64,000 nt of DNA from Tolypeutes matacus (GCA_026826555.1 JAKSZT010054215.1:27411800-27475799); one strand, 5' to 3'. Positions 1-11,760 are shown, counted from the first letter of the stretch. Made by a program: numbers and translations. Notes: generated by a model not told the origin, from the sequence alone.

Positions 1-37
1 GTTGATTCTGTTTCCCAAGAGAACCCTGACTAATACA
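1..37 (+). repeat. 3' end of an LTR (ERVL/MaLR-like), cut by the window edge
   Basis: The first 37 bases end in CCCTGACTAATACA, the CA terminus shared with the antisense LTR at 34555-34973, whose reverse complement ends identically. Only the last part of the element lies inside the window. The family name is not certain; class is inferred from the TG...CA ends of the longer copy. Confidence 0.6.
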
Positions 38-239
38 GTCTCCTCAATCTCTCTTTAATTCTGTGTGGTCTCACCACATAGTCTCTGCAGCATGGAAGTT
101 TCAGAGTAGCTAGACTTCCTACATGTTAGCTTAGGACTCCTAAGACAGCTATTTCAAGAGAGCGACAGTCAGATGGAAGCTTTTTGCCTTTCCTAAACTA
201 GTCTCAGAAATCACACAACACAAATTCCAAAGCATTATA

Positions 240-365
240 TTCATTAGAAGTGAGTCACTAAAGTGAGTCCACTTTCAAGGAGAGGGGATTTAGATTCCAC
301 CTTGACGGGAAGAGAGTCAAGGAAATTGTGGACATATTTTCAAACCACTGTAAAAATCATAAGAA
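240..365. repeat. possible ancient interspersed-repeat fragment
   Basis: The stretch around 275-350 (purine-rich, then a 'gattccaccttgacgggaa' core, then a part resembling 'tttgcaatctaccaca') resembles a very old mammalian repeat end. The match is from memory and weak. The flanks (38-239 and 366-611) hold nothing I recognise. Confidence 0.25.
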
Positions 366-611
366 AGATGTTCATTAGCCTTCCAAGTAGAGATGGCAAG
401 GAGGTGCTTACATTTACTGGCCTGGAACTCAGAGCAAAGATCCAACCTGGTGATACAAATTTGAGAGCCAGAGAAGAGGTCAACAAACCAAGTTTTAGGC
501 TACTCCAAAACTTAAAGGTTGGAAAGATGAGGCAGAAGTACCAAAGAATAACAAGAAGGAGAAGCAAAAAGTGGTATGGTGAAAACCAGGAAGTATAATT
601 TCTTTAACTAT

Positions 612-705
612 TTTCCAACTAAAATGCAAGTTACATGAGGGCAGGGACTGTGTTATCTGTCCCTTTGTGAATTCCCAGAACAGTGCAGAAACTCAAAATA
701 AATAA
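612..705 (+). repeat. L2 (LINE2) 3' end fragment
   Basis: The order 'gagggcagggactgtgttat ... cccagaacagtgc ... ctcaaaataaataat' follows the L2 3' end (gggcagggac-x-tgtct ... cctagcacagtgcctggcac ... ctcaataaat). Old and diverged. Confidence 0.65.
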
Positions 706-1297
706 TTTGGGGTGAAAAAATGCTCAGTAACTGGAAGGATGTGAAACAGAGAAGCCTGGATGAGGATCTGGTGGTAATGAAGTCAATTCTTATCATGTAT
801 TCAAAGTAGGTGCATTTCTGAAATCTTATAGTACATTTGGGGAAACTATATATCAGAGAGATGGTATCTGACATGTTGGGAAAGAATAAAGCCTTCACAG
901 AAAGGAGGCAGCAGAAGAAAAGAAAAAGAAAGCCAATGACAGAATCTTGGGGGTATGCCAGCTTTTTCCCAGGTCTCCCTTCCACCAAGCTACAAATGTT
1001 CTGGGTTTTGTTTAGTTTTCTACCTTCATCATATATCTCTCTCCCCTTAGCTTTCTATGTCCTAGCTACAATAGTAGTCTTTCTTTTCCAAATGACCATA
1101 TTGGTCCATGGCACACAAAGCACTGTGAAAAAAAAAAAAATCACCATTTGGCATGACTGATTGTTCACATTTCAGGTCTGCCTGATTAATGCCTTCATCT
1201 ATCCCTGTTACTTGATCTAGGGAGCAAGGGAGAACAAAGTTGGAGTCTAGCATATCAACTACAAATGGTTAAAGGATGGGATAGGAAATTGGAGGAG
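706..1297. other. no recognised feature
   Basis: I see only unique AT-rich sequence, an A-run of 13 at about 1128-1140, and chance frames. No repeat family or exon-like signal is recognised. Confidence 0.5.
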
Positions 1298-1434
1298 AAC
1301 ATTTATTAAGCAGTATATGTTTGCACATGTAACATTATCTCTAGCAACAACAGTGTGAATTTGGTACTATCCCAATTTTATAGAGTAGGAAATACAAGGT
1401 AAATAATTTCCCTTGCTCACAAAGCTATTGGTCT
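1298..1434 (-). repeat. MIR SINE fragment, antisense
   Basis: The antisense MIR pattern is present: 'acatttattaagca', then 'tactatcccaattttataga' and 'aggaaatacaag', then 'ttgctcacaaagct'. Ancient tRNA-derived SINE, well diverged. The next 600 bases (1435-2065) hold nothing I recognise. Confidence 0.65.
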
Positions 1435-2065
1435 GGTCCAATGTTCTGAAGCAACAAATGTAATAGGTATGGGAACTCAACCATGGGGAGATTGGGGATC
1501 CAGTTCAGAAAACTCAGCTATTTGAAACTAGCATTCAAAGCAGGAGTTGGTTATCAAAATCATAGGTCCAATCCTTGGAGTCTTGGAGAGCAAGGCAGAA
1601 TCACAAGTAATTGGGAAACTAATGTGCCAGGCACTAAGAATTAGAGCAAATGAAACCATGTTTGATAATTCCAATAGATTTGTAGTACCTGCATGGGTTC
1701 TTTTTCATAACATCTAGAGATAGCATTTGCATGTTGTATGTTTGTGATAATTAACCATTTTGAAAGGTAGCGTTGGTGGAGATAATTACACAACTGCACA
1801 TATATTTATAGTTTCCTATACAATCATAGGTGAGCAGAACACTTCACTGTTCAATTAATGACTGTTTAAATAATAGCTTGAACCACTGGATCAGCTCTCT
1901 TGTTGAGAAAATATAGCTTTGCCAAATAACTTCAAGAGCATAGAAAAATGCTCTTGAAATCCATGTTATAATTTCTAATCGTGGGAAATTTTGTCTGTAA
2001 TAATGTGGCCTGGGTTAACATGTATAAGCAGGAGAGGTCTTCTCTTATATTGCAGTAGAGGGCTC

Positions 2066-2535
2066 CAGTAATCAAATAAGTATTTGTTGAGTATTGTATA
2101 TCTGTTAGGTGTTATTGGGTATACAAAAATGAAACAAATAGTCTTTGTCCTCAAAGAGCTTACAACATGTAACTGGCAATCCCAGAAAGAACATGTAAGA
2201 AACTGTAAGGAATTGTAATTACCCTCTATGTACATCTGAAAAAGGAAGAAATCACTATGAATTGGGAGTAATTTGGCAAGGAATCCCACAGACTGGCAAG
2301 AAATATATGAGCAAAGTTCCAGAGGAGAGAAAGCATATGGTGTGTTCAGGGCATGGCAAGTGGAAGAGTGTAGCCTGAACAGAGGATTCACACTGGATGG
2401 CGATAGAACGTATGTGAGTAGATCAGGCCCAGGTTTAGGATTTGGATTTGATTCATTGAAAAAGTTTATGTAGAGATGTGACATAATGAAACATCTTAGG
2501 AATATTTTTTTAGATATGAAAAATGATGTGGTCCT
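2066..2535 (-). repeat. ancient L2-type repeat, antisense
   Basis: It starts with the reversed L2 end ('aagtatttgttgagtatt ... tgttaggtgtt', 'caaagagcttacaacatgta') and runs into the pattern usual beyond it in old mammalian copies ('ggcatggcaagtgg', 'ggatttggatttgattc', 'atgtgacataatgaaac'). Frames here are not genes. Confidence 0.5.
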
Positions 2536-3009
2536 TCCAATATTATTTTCTCTCTCTCCCTTCCAATCTGGAAAAATTAAGTACGTACCACTGAAATAAT
2601 ATACTATCATTTTCTATACATTCAGATTCTTCCCCTGCCTCCAATGACTGTTCATAATCCAAGGAAACACTTACTAAGTAAACCATATTTACTACATTAT
2701 GGAATTCTCAACCTCCTAATTCAGTTCTAATTTTAACTCAAATTCATTTGTGGATAGTCAAATTGGTCAATCCACTGATTCTATATATTCTCATCTGAAA
2801 AACAAGGGAAGTAAGACCAATCCTCTGTAAATATGCTGCCCTGTTATAAAATTTATAGGTCAAGTAACTCAAAACAATGTTATTTTAGAACTTCAGAAAC
2901 TAATTCCTGACATCCACCTATCCTGGGTAAGAATCCATGAATAATGACTATTCTACTGCAAGTTATTGTTGAAATGGTATCTTGGGAGCTGAAATCCAGT
3001 AACAATTTA
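2536..3009. other. no recognised feature
   Basis: Unique AT-rich DNA. I see no repeat, exon or motif that I can support. Confidence 0.5.
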
Positions 3010-3095
3010 TGGAATAACTGAAAGAGATAATGCATATAAAATATTTAGCATATCTGGCTCATAGTAGTAATCATTAAATGTTGGCTGTTACTTTA
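3010..3095 (+). repeat. MIR SINE 3' part
   Basis: 'gagataatgcatataaaata' followed by 'gctcatagtagtaatcatta' and 'aatgttggctgtta' matches the second half of MIR. Short and old. Nothing is recognised from 3096 to about 3490. Confidence 0.6.
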
Positions 3096-3493
3096 ACAGA
3101 GCCATCTTTAAGTGGGGGTGATAGGTTTAGTACAACTGATATTAGGTTACAGTACTGTGCTATTAGTCAGCTTTCAAAACTTGTAAGTATCATTATTTTT
3201 TCATCATAAGATTCACTAACAAAATTCAAAATATGAGACGTTAACTGAGAAGTGGTTCTTGAAAACAAAATATGCAATATATCAGAAGACCCAACACCTC
3301 CTTCAAGATTCTCTGAAAATCAGTACAATGTAGAAACAAACGGAGAGAGTTTAATTCAGTGCCATGTAAAGCATTTAAGAATTAGGAAACTTTACAAATT
3401 TCTAAGTTCATACCATTGGATCTACTCAAAATAACCCCTTTTGTGTGTGCTCACAGGAGGACCCTACCTTGAAATTTGGTCTTGCAAAAACAA

Positions 3494-3780
3494 GCATTGA
3501 GGATGGTGGGCCACACTGTGGGAGATGTTTGTGTGGGATGTGGTGGGAGGTGTGGGAGGTGGGCAACATGGGAATCCCAGTGGGTTCCATGTAATATTTT
3601 GGGTAATCTAAGCACCTCTTAAAATATATGTATATATATATATATATAAATAACATTTTTGTAAGCAAATACACATATATGCATATATATTTATATATCA
3701 TTTTGCAAATGTATGTATTGTGAGAATTTTGATTTTTACCCATAATAAAAAAAATATATATATATATATTAAAAAAAAAT
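3494..3780 (+). mobile_element. 5'-truncated tail of a young xenarthran-type L1 subfamily
   Basis: Nearly the same sequence occurs at 45999-46298 (antisense) and at the end of 50328-51592. The order is a G-rich part ('gggatgtggtgggaggtgtg'), 'cacctctt', a (TA)n tract at 3622-3650, a further roughly 100-bp segment, AATAAA at 3744-3749 and an A/TA-rich tail to 3780. Only the last ~290 bases of the 3' UTR are present. The start is placed where similarity to the 51-kb copy begins. Confidence 0.8.
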
Positions 3781-3821
3781 CATCAATCAGGGAAAACTAC
3801 CTCGGGTTACCGATTTGTTTT

Positions 3822-4001
3822 TTTTTTTTAGATTTTATTTATTTATTCATTCATCCCCTCCCCCTGCTGCTCGTGCCCGCTGGGCCAGTCAACCACGCTG
3901 TGCGGGCAGGCCTGCCCCCACCAGGAGGCCCCGGGAACCGAACCCGGCGCCTCCCACATGGCAAACGGGAGCCCTACTGATCGAGCCACAGCCGCTTCCC
4001 A
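3822..4001 (-). mobile_element. young tRNA-Ala-derived SINE, antisense
   Basis: On the minus strand it begins GGGAAGCGGCTGTGGCTCG (A box region), carries the B box GGGTTCGGTTCCC, and ends in ATGAATGAATAAATAAAATC plus a T-run (A-tail on the minus strand). It is flanked by a perfect 13-bp TSD, ACCGATTTGTTTT, at 3809-3821 and 4002-4014. Many CpGs remain, unlike the surrounding DNA, so it is a recent insertion. A chance 66-codon minus-strand frame covers it and is not a gene. Confidence 0.9.
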
Positions 4002-4014
4002 ACCGATTTGTTTT

Positions 4015-4654
4015 GGTTCTGAGTATACACATCCGGTCCACATTTCTGATCCATTCCTGCAAGACTATTGGTTGCTGATCAAGAATAACTGAAAGCCCAT
4101 TTTAAGTAAGAAATTTAGCTGAATTCTGCTCATTTATATCCATAGCCCACTCCACTACCTACCCCTAAAACTAGACTCATCTACTTCTTACTCATCCTAA
4201 CAGATTGCTATACATATCTGTTACTTGTTGATGCTAACTATAACTGACCAATCTATTGCTTGCACTAGCTTAATACTGTCCTCTGATGACTGTGCACATA
4301 CCATCTCTCAACCCCAACCAGTATCTATTATAGCTTTCCTAGTCTTGGTTACTTGCTTGTCACTACAGTTTCTTGTAAATAAGCATTAAAATAACAGAAA
4401 TGGACAGACCTATGAAAAAAGGTTAAACTGGCTAAGCCTAATAATGATAATTAAGAATTAAGAGAACTGGACAAGAACTTGAGAAATGATAAAACCATCT
4501 CTCCGCATGTTTCTAAGTAGTCCTACCCATGATAGAGATGACTACATTATGACGTGCAGGGAATTTTTCTATCAGAGGAGACTGACCAAAGAATGACCTT
4601 TCTACATCTGTGGTGGTAGAACTAGCTACAGGTTACTAATCACCAGATGGTCAG
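4015..4654. other. no recognised feature
   Basis: Unique AT-rich DNA with no repeat or exon that I recognise. Confidence 0.5.
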
Positions 4655-4730
4655 GCTACTTTGTAACCTAGAGAAAGTCACTCAGACTCTTAGATTCCTC
4701 AACAGAAAAATTAAGACTGGACTAGTTTAG
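4655..4730 (+). repeat. possible MIR fragment
   Basis: 'gtaacctagagaaagtcact' and 'gattcctcaacagaaaaatt' follow the middle of MIR (tgtgacctgggcaagtcact ... tttcctcatctgtaaaa). Short and weak. Confidence 0.4.
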
Positions 4731-4734
4731 TAAT

Positions 4735-4833
4735 TCATGTACATGAATATACCTCAATCTAGCAGTAATTCTCAAATATTCATGTACACTATTCTTGTAC
4801 AGGAATATACCTCAGTCAAGCAGTAATTTTCAA
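4735..4833 (+). repeat. two-copy tandem duplication with a 16-bp palindrome
   Basis: A 41-bp unit at 4735-4775 recurs at 4793-4833 (offset 58), sharing 'gaatatacctca' and 'agcagtaatt'. The first unit overlaps the perfect palindrome ATTCATGTACATGAAT at about 4733-4748; its half recurs at about 4779-4787. Confidence 0.75.
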
Positions 4834-4889
4834 TTAGAGAAGCAAGTTGCAAGGAGGCAGTACCCAAATATTCAAAGATATGTGTGTGT

Positions 4890-6040
4890 GTATGTAATAA
4901 TTAACTCAGAGTGAATCATACCTTAAAGAAGAGGTAACACTATAAAACTTCTAGACAAAAATATACATGACCTTGGTTTAGGCAGAGTCCTTAAATGCAA
5001 CACTAAAGCACAAACCTTAATAGAAAAAAATATGATATATTGGGCTGATAAAAATAAAAAATATTTGTACTTCAAAGTACATTATTGATAAAATGAAAAG
5101 AGAAGCCATATACAAGGAGAAAATACTTGCAAGTCATTTATCTGATATAGGATTTGTATCCAGAATATATAGAGAACACTTTCAACTCAATAATAATAAG
5201 AAAAACAACTCAATAAAACAATGGCCAGATGACTTGAGTAGACATTTCGCCAAAGGAGACATACAAATGGCTAGTAAGCACATAAAAAGTTGCTCAAAAT
5301 ATTTACTTATTTGGGAAATTCAAATTAAAACCACAATGAAATATTACTACATACCCACAAGAATAACTATAATCAAAAAGACAGATGGTAAGGATCCAGA
5401 GAAATTGAAACTCTCAAACATTGCTGGTGGAAATATAAATTGGTACAGCCACTTTGGAAAAGAACTCGGCAGTGTTGTTTACATTTTTTAGTTAAATATA
5501 TACATATCATAAGACTTCTAGAAATCTACCCAAGAAAATGAATACACAAAGACTTGTACATGATGTTCATGGTAGCATTATGCATAATAGCCAAAAACTG
5601 GAAACAATCCAGTATATAAAAATGAGATGAATGGATAAACAAAATGTGGTATATCCTTAAAATGGAATGCCGTTTGGCAATAAAATGGAATGGAATAATA
5701 ATACATGCTACAACATAGATGAACCTCAAAAACATTACACTAAGAAGCCAGATGCAAAAGTTTTTTATTCTGTGATTCCATGTGTATGAAATATCCAGGA
5801 AAGGTAAATATATGGTGACAGAAACCGATCAGTGATTTAGTTGGCCAGGGTAAGAGTGGGGATGGATGCCAAGTGGGTTTGTGGGGATTTGGTGGGGGGG
5901 GTTACTGAATAAGTTCCAAAACTAGATTACGGTGATGATTGCACATTTTGCTATATTTACTAAAGTCAATGAATTGTACATTTACAATGGGTTAATTTTA
6001 AGGTATGTAAATTCTACCACAAGAAATCTGTTTTTAAAAA
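4890..6040 (+). mobile_element. old L1 (L1M) relic: ORF2 C-terminal part to 3' end
   Basis: The stretch follows L1 ORF2 downstream of the reverse transcriptase: 'aaaacttctagacaaaa', 'ttaggcagagtcctta', 'gataaaatgaaaagagaagc', 'acaatggccagatgacttga', 'ttcatggtagcattatgcat', then a 3' UTR ending near 6040 ('tgaattgtacatttacaatg', 'ctaccacaag'). A frame from 5093 to 5491 is a surviving piece of ORF2; the rest is broken by stops and shifts. Inactive. Confidence 0.85.
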
Positions 6041-6046
6041 AATGAT

Positions 6047-6280
6047 GTGGGCTAGGTATTGTGGCTCAAGCTATTGAGTGTCTGCTTCCCACAGGGGCGG
6101 TCCTGGGTCCGGAACCCGATGCCTCCTGAAAAAAACAAATAAAAACAAACAAACAACAAGCAAACAAATGAAGAAGCCAACTCAAGGGAGCCAATGTGGC
6201 TCAGTGGTTGAGTGCCAGCTTCCCACATGGGAGGTCTCAGGTTCAATCACCGGCCCCAGTACACCCGCCCCCCAAAAAAA
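6047..6280 (+). mobile_element. dimeric tRNA-derived SINE
   Basis: Two tRNA-like units lie head to tail. The first (6047-6130) has GTGGCTCAAGCTATTGAGTG and 'gcctcctgaaa'. The second (about 6185-6275) has ATGTGGCTCAGTGGTTGAG (A box) and CAGGTTCAATCACC (B box). An A-rich linker (AAACAAATAAAAACAAAC type) joins them. A-rich and GATGT sequence on both sides suggests an imperfect TSD. It sits directly after the L1 3' end. Confidence 0.75.
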
Positions 6281-7298
6281 GATGTATATGTACTTGTGTG
6301 TTTTGTTTCTTTCTAAAACTACCTGAAATGGGAAAGGGAGGTATGACCAGTTAAGGGCTCATCCAGGTCAAAAGTTAATCTGTGATTCAACAACTTTGAG
6401 GAGAGAATACTGGCTACCACTCAGAACACTGAAGAATCTATGTAGAGGTATTAAATAATCAGAAACAAACTTCTCATTCATGGATCCCATATAACAGGGT
6501 CATAGCTAGTCAGGTACTAAGTTGCCTTCAAACCCCAGAACTATTTTTTGTTAAGGGTCCATGCAGCCAGAGGCTTTCTCTAGCCTCAGAGGAAGACAAT
6601 TCTAATAATTAGGAGGCCTCAGCTGTAATGATTAAACTTTCATTGGAATCACTGGAATTCTTATTTCCAGACCCCTCTGTGGATCCCTACTTCTTAACAA
6701 GGTTGGGGCTCTCACACACAGATACAGAAAGACTGACATGTGAGAGGGCTTCAGCCCACAGAGACCAGGGAAGAACAGCATGTGGCTGGAGGGGGTCAGA
6801 ATACGGCAAGACTTAAGGGGAAAAGATGACTGACACTATTCTGATTGTAGGGACTGGCTTCAACTAACCAGGCATTTACCATGTTTGGAGGTTCCAGAAA
6901 GTTCCTAGACAATCATTCCATTCATGAGAAGTTCCTAAGAAATGACCAGAAGTACCATGAACTGGAATCAGTACACAAACACACACACACACAGGAAGTG
7001 GGAGAAGAGAAGAAGCTGGGGCACTTTTATAACAATTTGACCAATAAACAAAACATTTTTAGTGATATAGCAGGCTTCCACATTTCCAAGATCTTGTCAT
7101 ATGGGTGGGTGCGTTAGAAGAGGTCTGAATCTGAGAAGGCAGCAGGATAACAAGGAAGACCACAAGGTCAAAGCGGAATACAGGGAACTGGGGTTTCCTT
7201 GGATACAGAAGATGCTGGGATATAAAGGCTACTCAGCTACCCATGCTAGGAATGAAATTACTTGTTCTTATACCTATAACAATTTTCCTAATTTAAAA
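6281..7298. other. no recognised feature apart from a short (CA)n
   Basis: Mostly unique DNA. A CA microsatellite lies at about 6973-6993. Small frames here show no recognisable protein family. Confidence 0.5.
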
Positions 7299-7500
7299 AT
7301 TGGTTAGTAGCAATACTTCAATATTTGTTCATCAGTTGTAACAAATGTACCACACTAATATGTTATTAATAGGGAAAAATGGGGGAGGGAAGGGGGTGGA
7401 GTATATGGAAATCCCCTGTACTTTCAATCTAACTTTTCTGTAATCTAAAACTTCTCTAAAAACAGTTTATTATATTAAAAAATAAAATAAAATAAATTTA
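7299..7500 (+). mobile_element. 5'-truncated L1 3' tail, older subfamily
   Basis: 'ttagtagcaatacttcaata', 'cattaatagggaaaaatg'-like and 'tggaaatcccctgtactttc', then 'ctaaaacttctctaaaaaca' and an A-rich tail, parallel the end of the L1 at 24290-24474. A 200-bp tail insertion with no ORF. Nothing is recognised between 7501 and 7756. Confidence 0.75.
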
Positions 7501-7756
7501 AAAGATGTAGGACCGTGACGGAAATGAAGGATTTAACCAAGAATTAACACAAGGGCATTTTAAACCTAGGGAATTTGATTTTATGGGTCTAAGCCAAGAT
7601 GATTTGCTTAAATTCTTTCAGAATAAAATATATCAGAAGCCAAGAGATAGCCATCAGTTAGTTACTAGCTCAGAATTTTTTCAGGACCATTTTCTCTCTG
7701 TTAATTCCTTTCAGCCTTTATTTAAGACCCCTTTGCCTCAATTCCTTTTTAATCAC

Positions 7757-7905
7757 AGGCACCATTCATTGAGCAACTTCCATAAGACAGTCATTATGCA
7801 AAGCATTTTACATGCATTACCTCATTTAATATTTATAACATACTCATGGTATAGCAAATATTATCATCCTCGTTTTATAGATAAGACTTAGAGAAGTAAA
7901 GTTAG
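7757..7905 (-). repeat. MIR SINE, antisense
   Basis: 'aggcaccattcattgagcaa', 'gcaaagcattttacatgcat', 'cctcatttaatatttataac', then 'atcatcctcgttttatagat' and 'acttagagaagtaaag' give a good antisense MIR. Confidence 0.75.
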
Positions 7906-10509
7906 TGATTTCCAAATGCATATCTGGGGATTGGTGCAAGGCTGTTAAAATTACCTAAAAAACTGATTAAAATACAGATTCTTTGATTTCATATTCAGAA
8001 TCTGTATGTTAGAGATTCCGAACTTTGACACAAAATTCTGTATATTTAAAGATATATATGTTTGCCAGTAGATTCAAATGGGTAGGATTCAGAGCCACTA
8101 GGTCAGGGTACTGTCTCAATTCATGAAGCCAGGGTTTGTATACAAATCTCTGGCTAGAAAGCCTGTGCTTTATCCTATGTAGTCTAGTTTTTCCTGACTC
8201 TACCCAGTACATTCTCAGGCCACTCCCATGGACCACCCAAACTCTAGATATGTTACCTCTACTCCACTTTAGGCATATTGTCTTCACATGGATAATCTGA
8301 CCTGAGGACAGCTATAGTGACAGCATTCACTGGTAGCATAGTAGTCTACTGATCCAGAGATCCAGGTGCCCAAACTCTATGACTCTATGCCCCATATGGA
8401 TGTGAAACTCAGATGTCTCACTGCACTGCTTTACATCACCAATGAATAAAGGATGGGAGAAGAAAAGAGATAGAATACCATTGTTAGAATTTAAGAATAG
8501 AGGAAAGAAAACATCTGAAGTGGGTATAAGCTTGAGGTTGATGACTTTCGTATTTCTGCTAACATTTTGGGTAAGAGATGTTCTGATAACCAGTGAGGAG
8601 CAGGAGCTGGGAGAAGAGACTAAGAGATGCAGAGCAGTCCAGCCACATCACATGGGAGATGCCTTCACACTGCAAAGCTTCTCACAGGTGGAGCCATGAA
8701 GCATTCAGATGGGGATCAAAGTTACCGTCACTGAGAGGTGGGGGATTTACAAGCCCTTGACAGTGACTCTGGGCCAGGCTTTACAAAGGCCACCAACAAA
8801 GCGGGAAGAAGCAAGGTTAAAAAGGATAAGAGCAGACAAGCGATAGTGTGAGAAAACAGTGTGGCTAGAAGGATAGATATGGAAGTCAGAAGGTGCAGAA
8901 AGGAAATGGTTTCAGTAGGTCATGGACAGCAGGTAGATGGAGTTGAATTATGAAGAGGACAAAAGGGTTTGAAAGACTGTGATTCTCTGAAAGTGCCATG
9001 TTATACCTTTTTCATCCAACAGCCTCCAATCCTTTGTCTTTCATTGTCCCTCTCATAGACATGACTTTTAGCATTCAATTTTATGTTTCCTAAGAATATT
9101 GATATTTGGAAGATCCATACCGTTGCAAATTTTCATAAACAAATTATAATTTGAAGTTTTTAATTTGTCTACTGATTAAAAAATAAACCTCTTGCAAAAA
9201 GACTCTTCCCTTTTCCTTACTCATCTATATTTCATGACAGAGAATAGAAGTAAACTTTCTATTGCAAACCTATTTCTCCAATGCTGCTTGAAATTAGGCA
9301 GCTAAAAATATATCCCAGGTTTTTCATGCATGTCAAATGTTTACAATATGTCAAGTTGCTACTTTGGAAATGATTGTTATATCAAAAATGAAAGATTTAG
9401 GATTTCAGGTGGGAAAGAACCAGTTATAGCCAGGGAATATTACCTATAAAATATACTGTCTCATGTTAATAGCCTCAAGAGAGAAGAACAAAGGAACTCA
9501 TGAGCAACAAAACACTTTATATAGAAAAGATTCTGATCTGACCTCAAAAGGCTTTCAGAGTTTTAGATATCAAATCAACATCTCTTTAACTCCAAAAAGG
9601 TAAAACCAAATTAAAATTGATTCATTCAACCACTTCAAGCAGCAGATACCCCTAGAAGAGCTTTTCTAATAAGGCAAAGAGAAATGGGGAGCCACAGAGA
9701 ACATAATGGTATATTTTTGTAAGAATATAATGAAGAAAAGGGAAATTAAAGTTAAGGCACAGAACATGCCACAAGGACAAGTCACCAAATTCGGCCAGCA
9801 TCTCTCTTCCCAGTGGAGAAGTACCAAATAAAAAAAAGAAAATGTTTGCAAATCATAATACATCTTTGGAGGCTGATGGGAGACATTTGCCTTGCAAGTA
9901 GATAAGTGTTCCTGTTAATATGAACTAAAATCTTTCAAGGGAAATAATCCGCCTGGTTTATATCTTTCTTTGCCAGATTCTGGTTAATTTGAGGCAAAAT
10001 GTTTTGTTTTCATTGTTTTAATTCTGAGCAACAAGAAAAAGGCAGAGATGAAACAACTAAATGAGGCATTTTGGATGCATTCATTCATGTCAGGCAAAAG
10101 TGTTTGCAAGAATCAAGGTGGACTACAAGGGCGGAAATTTACTAATTCAAGAATGGGCAGCCTTGAACTCCAATATAATATCTGTTGTTAATTTCTGTTG
10201 CTGGGTGGTGTGGGACAATACACACAAATCTCTAACTTATCTCCAAGACTGCAAAAGAGAAATAATTTTTTCAGGTCCTACCTTATAGCCATATAATAAA
10301 GCCTAACAGGATAATTGTTCTTAAGGGATTTCAATAACCTGAAAGAGAGAAGCAATAAAACATACCTTATTATCATCAACATATGCATTTTAGAATAATT
10401 ATTTTAATGGCTCAATTTTCTCCCATAATGAGGACTACAATCTTGACTAATTTAACTGAGGAATGTCTTTTATGTTTGAGTTAGTATACAGGAGAATCAA
10501 ATCAAAGAA
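7906..10509. other. 2.6 kb without a recognised gene or clear repeat
   Basis: I see unique sequence, possibly with strongly decayed DNA-element remains near 7910-8170. Frames at 8009-8287 and 8442-8699 have no recognised motifs. No promoter or splice structure can be supported. Confidence 0.5.
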
Positions 10510-10618
10510 AGGTTTCCCCCTTCCCTCCATCCCTTCCCTTTAGTCCTCCCTATCTTCTTCCCTTTTCTCTCTCTAGTCCTCCCTCTCCTTCCTTTCTTCC
10601 CTCCTTCCCTCCTTCAGT
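10510..10618 (+). repeat. pyrimidine-rich simple repeat (CCTT/TCCC type)
   Basis: Almost pure C/T over about 110 bases, with irregular TTCCC, CCTCC and CTTT units. The complement is a polypurine tract. No longer regular period is visible. Confidence 0.8.
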
Positions 10619-11254
10619 TTTTACTGCTCCATTTTTGCCTCCTGTAACTGCTGCTGAATAATTTTACATTAAACTTGGCCATGTCTTAATGTCCCATGTT
10701 TCAGCCCTGTGGAAATATTTCCCTGATTGTTTTTAGGGCCTCCAAAGGCTGATATGAGTCTGCCTATTTTCTCATCTTGCTCACATGCACTGTCTATGCT
10801 AACAAACATACATTCAGAACAGCATCTGTGGAGTTTATTTTTATCCAAGTTGGCTTTGAAGTGAGGAAAGAACACAGTTGTGGAAGACAGAGGAGCTAGC
10901 TGTGCCATTGAAAGAGCAAGCACTTTGAAGGATTGAAAATGATAATATGTTTTATGTGTGCTATTCAGAAAAGGGGGTAAAACTCTCCCAAATATTTTGC
11001 AACATTTGGAAGACAAAGTGATTCCCAAAAAAGAAGCCAGTGCCACCCTGTGCCATCCAGTTATTTCCTTACAAAAAAATGGAATTGATGCTGGGATTAT
11101 GCCAACAACAAGGACAAGAAGAAATGGGTTTATGGGTATTAAAATGTGCTGTAGTTGGCAAACTGTTAGCCCAGGACTTGAGGGAGCTCCAGGGTTAACA
11201 GTCCTAAGCTCCAGGCTATTCCTTGCTACTGTCTTTGTGACAATGCACCAGACA
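10619..11254. other. no recognised feature
   Basis: A 125-codon minus-strand frame (10669-11046) overlaps a 112-codon plus-strand frame; neither shows a recognisable domain, and I treat both as chance. Confidence 0.5.
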
Positions 11255-11760
11255 CTTCAATTTAACAAAGATTTATGGAGCACCTCTATGTGCTAGGCAA
11301 TGTACAAAATTCTAAGAATGCAGAGAAGAGTAGGATGTACTAGTTACTGGATGTGATTCTGCTGGGTACCCTCTTTAAAGAATAGCTTATGTATTCATTT
11401 AATAAATGGTCATTGGATGCTTAAATAGAGCAAGGGTCTGTGTTAGACAATCTCAGGGGACAAAAGATGAATGAGATTATCAGCTCAAAACTTGGCAAGA
11501 GATTAAAGTATGTACTCAAATAATTACTGTTTACTGGAAGATAAGTATCAGGTGAGTGATACAAAATACTACTACTAATAATAATAATAATTCTATGATA
11601 ATCCAGATAATAAACAGATAATTTTCAGTGCATAAAAACAGTGAATGTCTCATGAAGAAGATATGTTTTGGCTTGCCATTGAAAGACATGATTTCAACGA
11701 AAAGTGATGGACCATAAAGAAGAAAGCATGACAGGAATAGGAAAAAAAAAGTTCAGCAAT
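11255..11760 (-). repeat. L2-type fragments, antisense
   Basis: 'aacaaagatttatggagcac' with 'tatgtgctaggcaatgtaca' is a reversed L2 3' end. A second start, 'attcatttaataaatggtca', follows at about 11391, and later text ('gtgaatgtctcatgaagaag', 'ttggcttgccattgaaagac') fits the region beyond it. Interrupted by a short (TAA/TAC)n at about 11567-11592. Nothing is recognised in 11761-12039. Confidence 0.5.

Noticed and set aside
5093..5491. 132-codon frame as a host gene
   Set aside because: It is a piece of L1 ORF2 in the correct order within an L1 relic.
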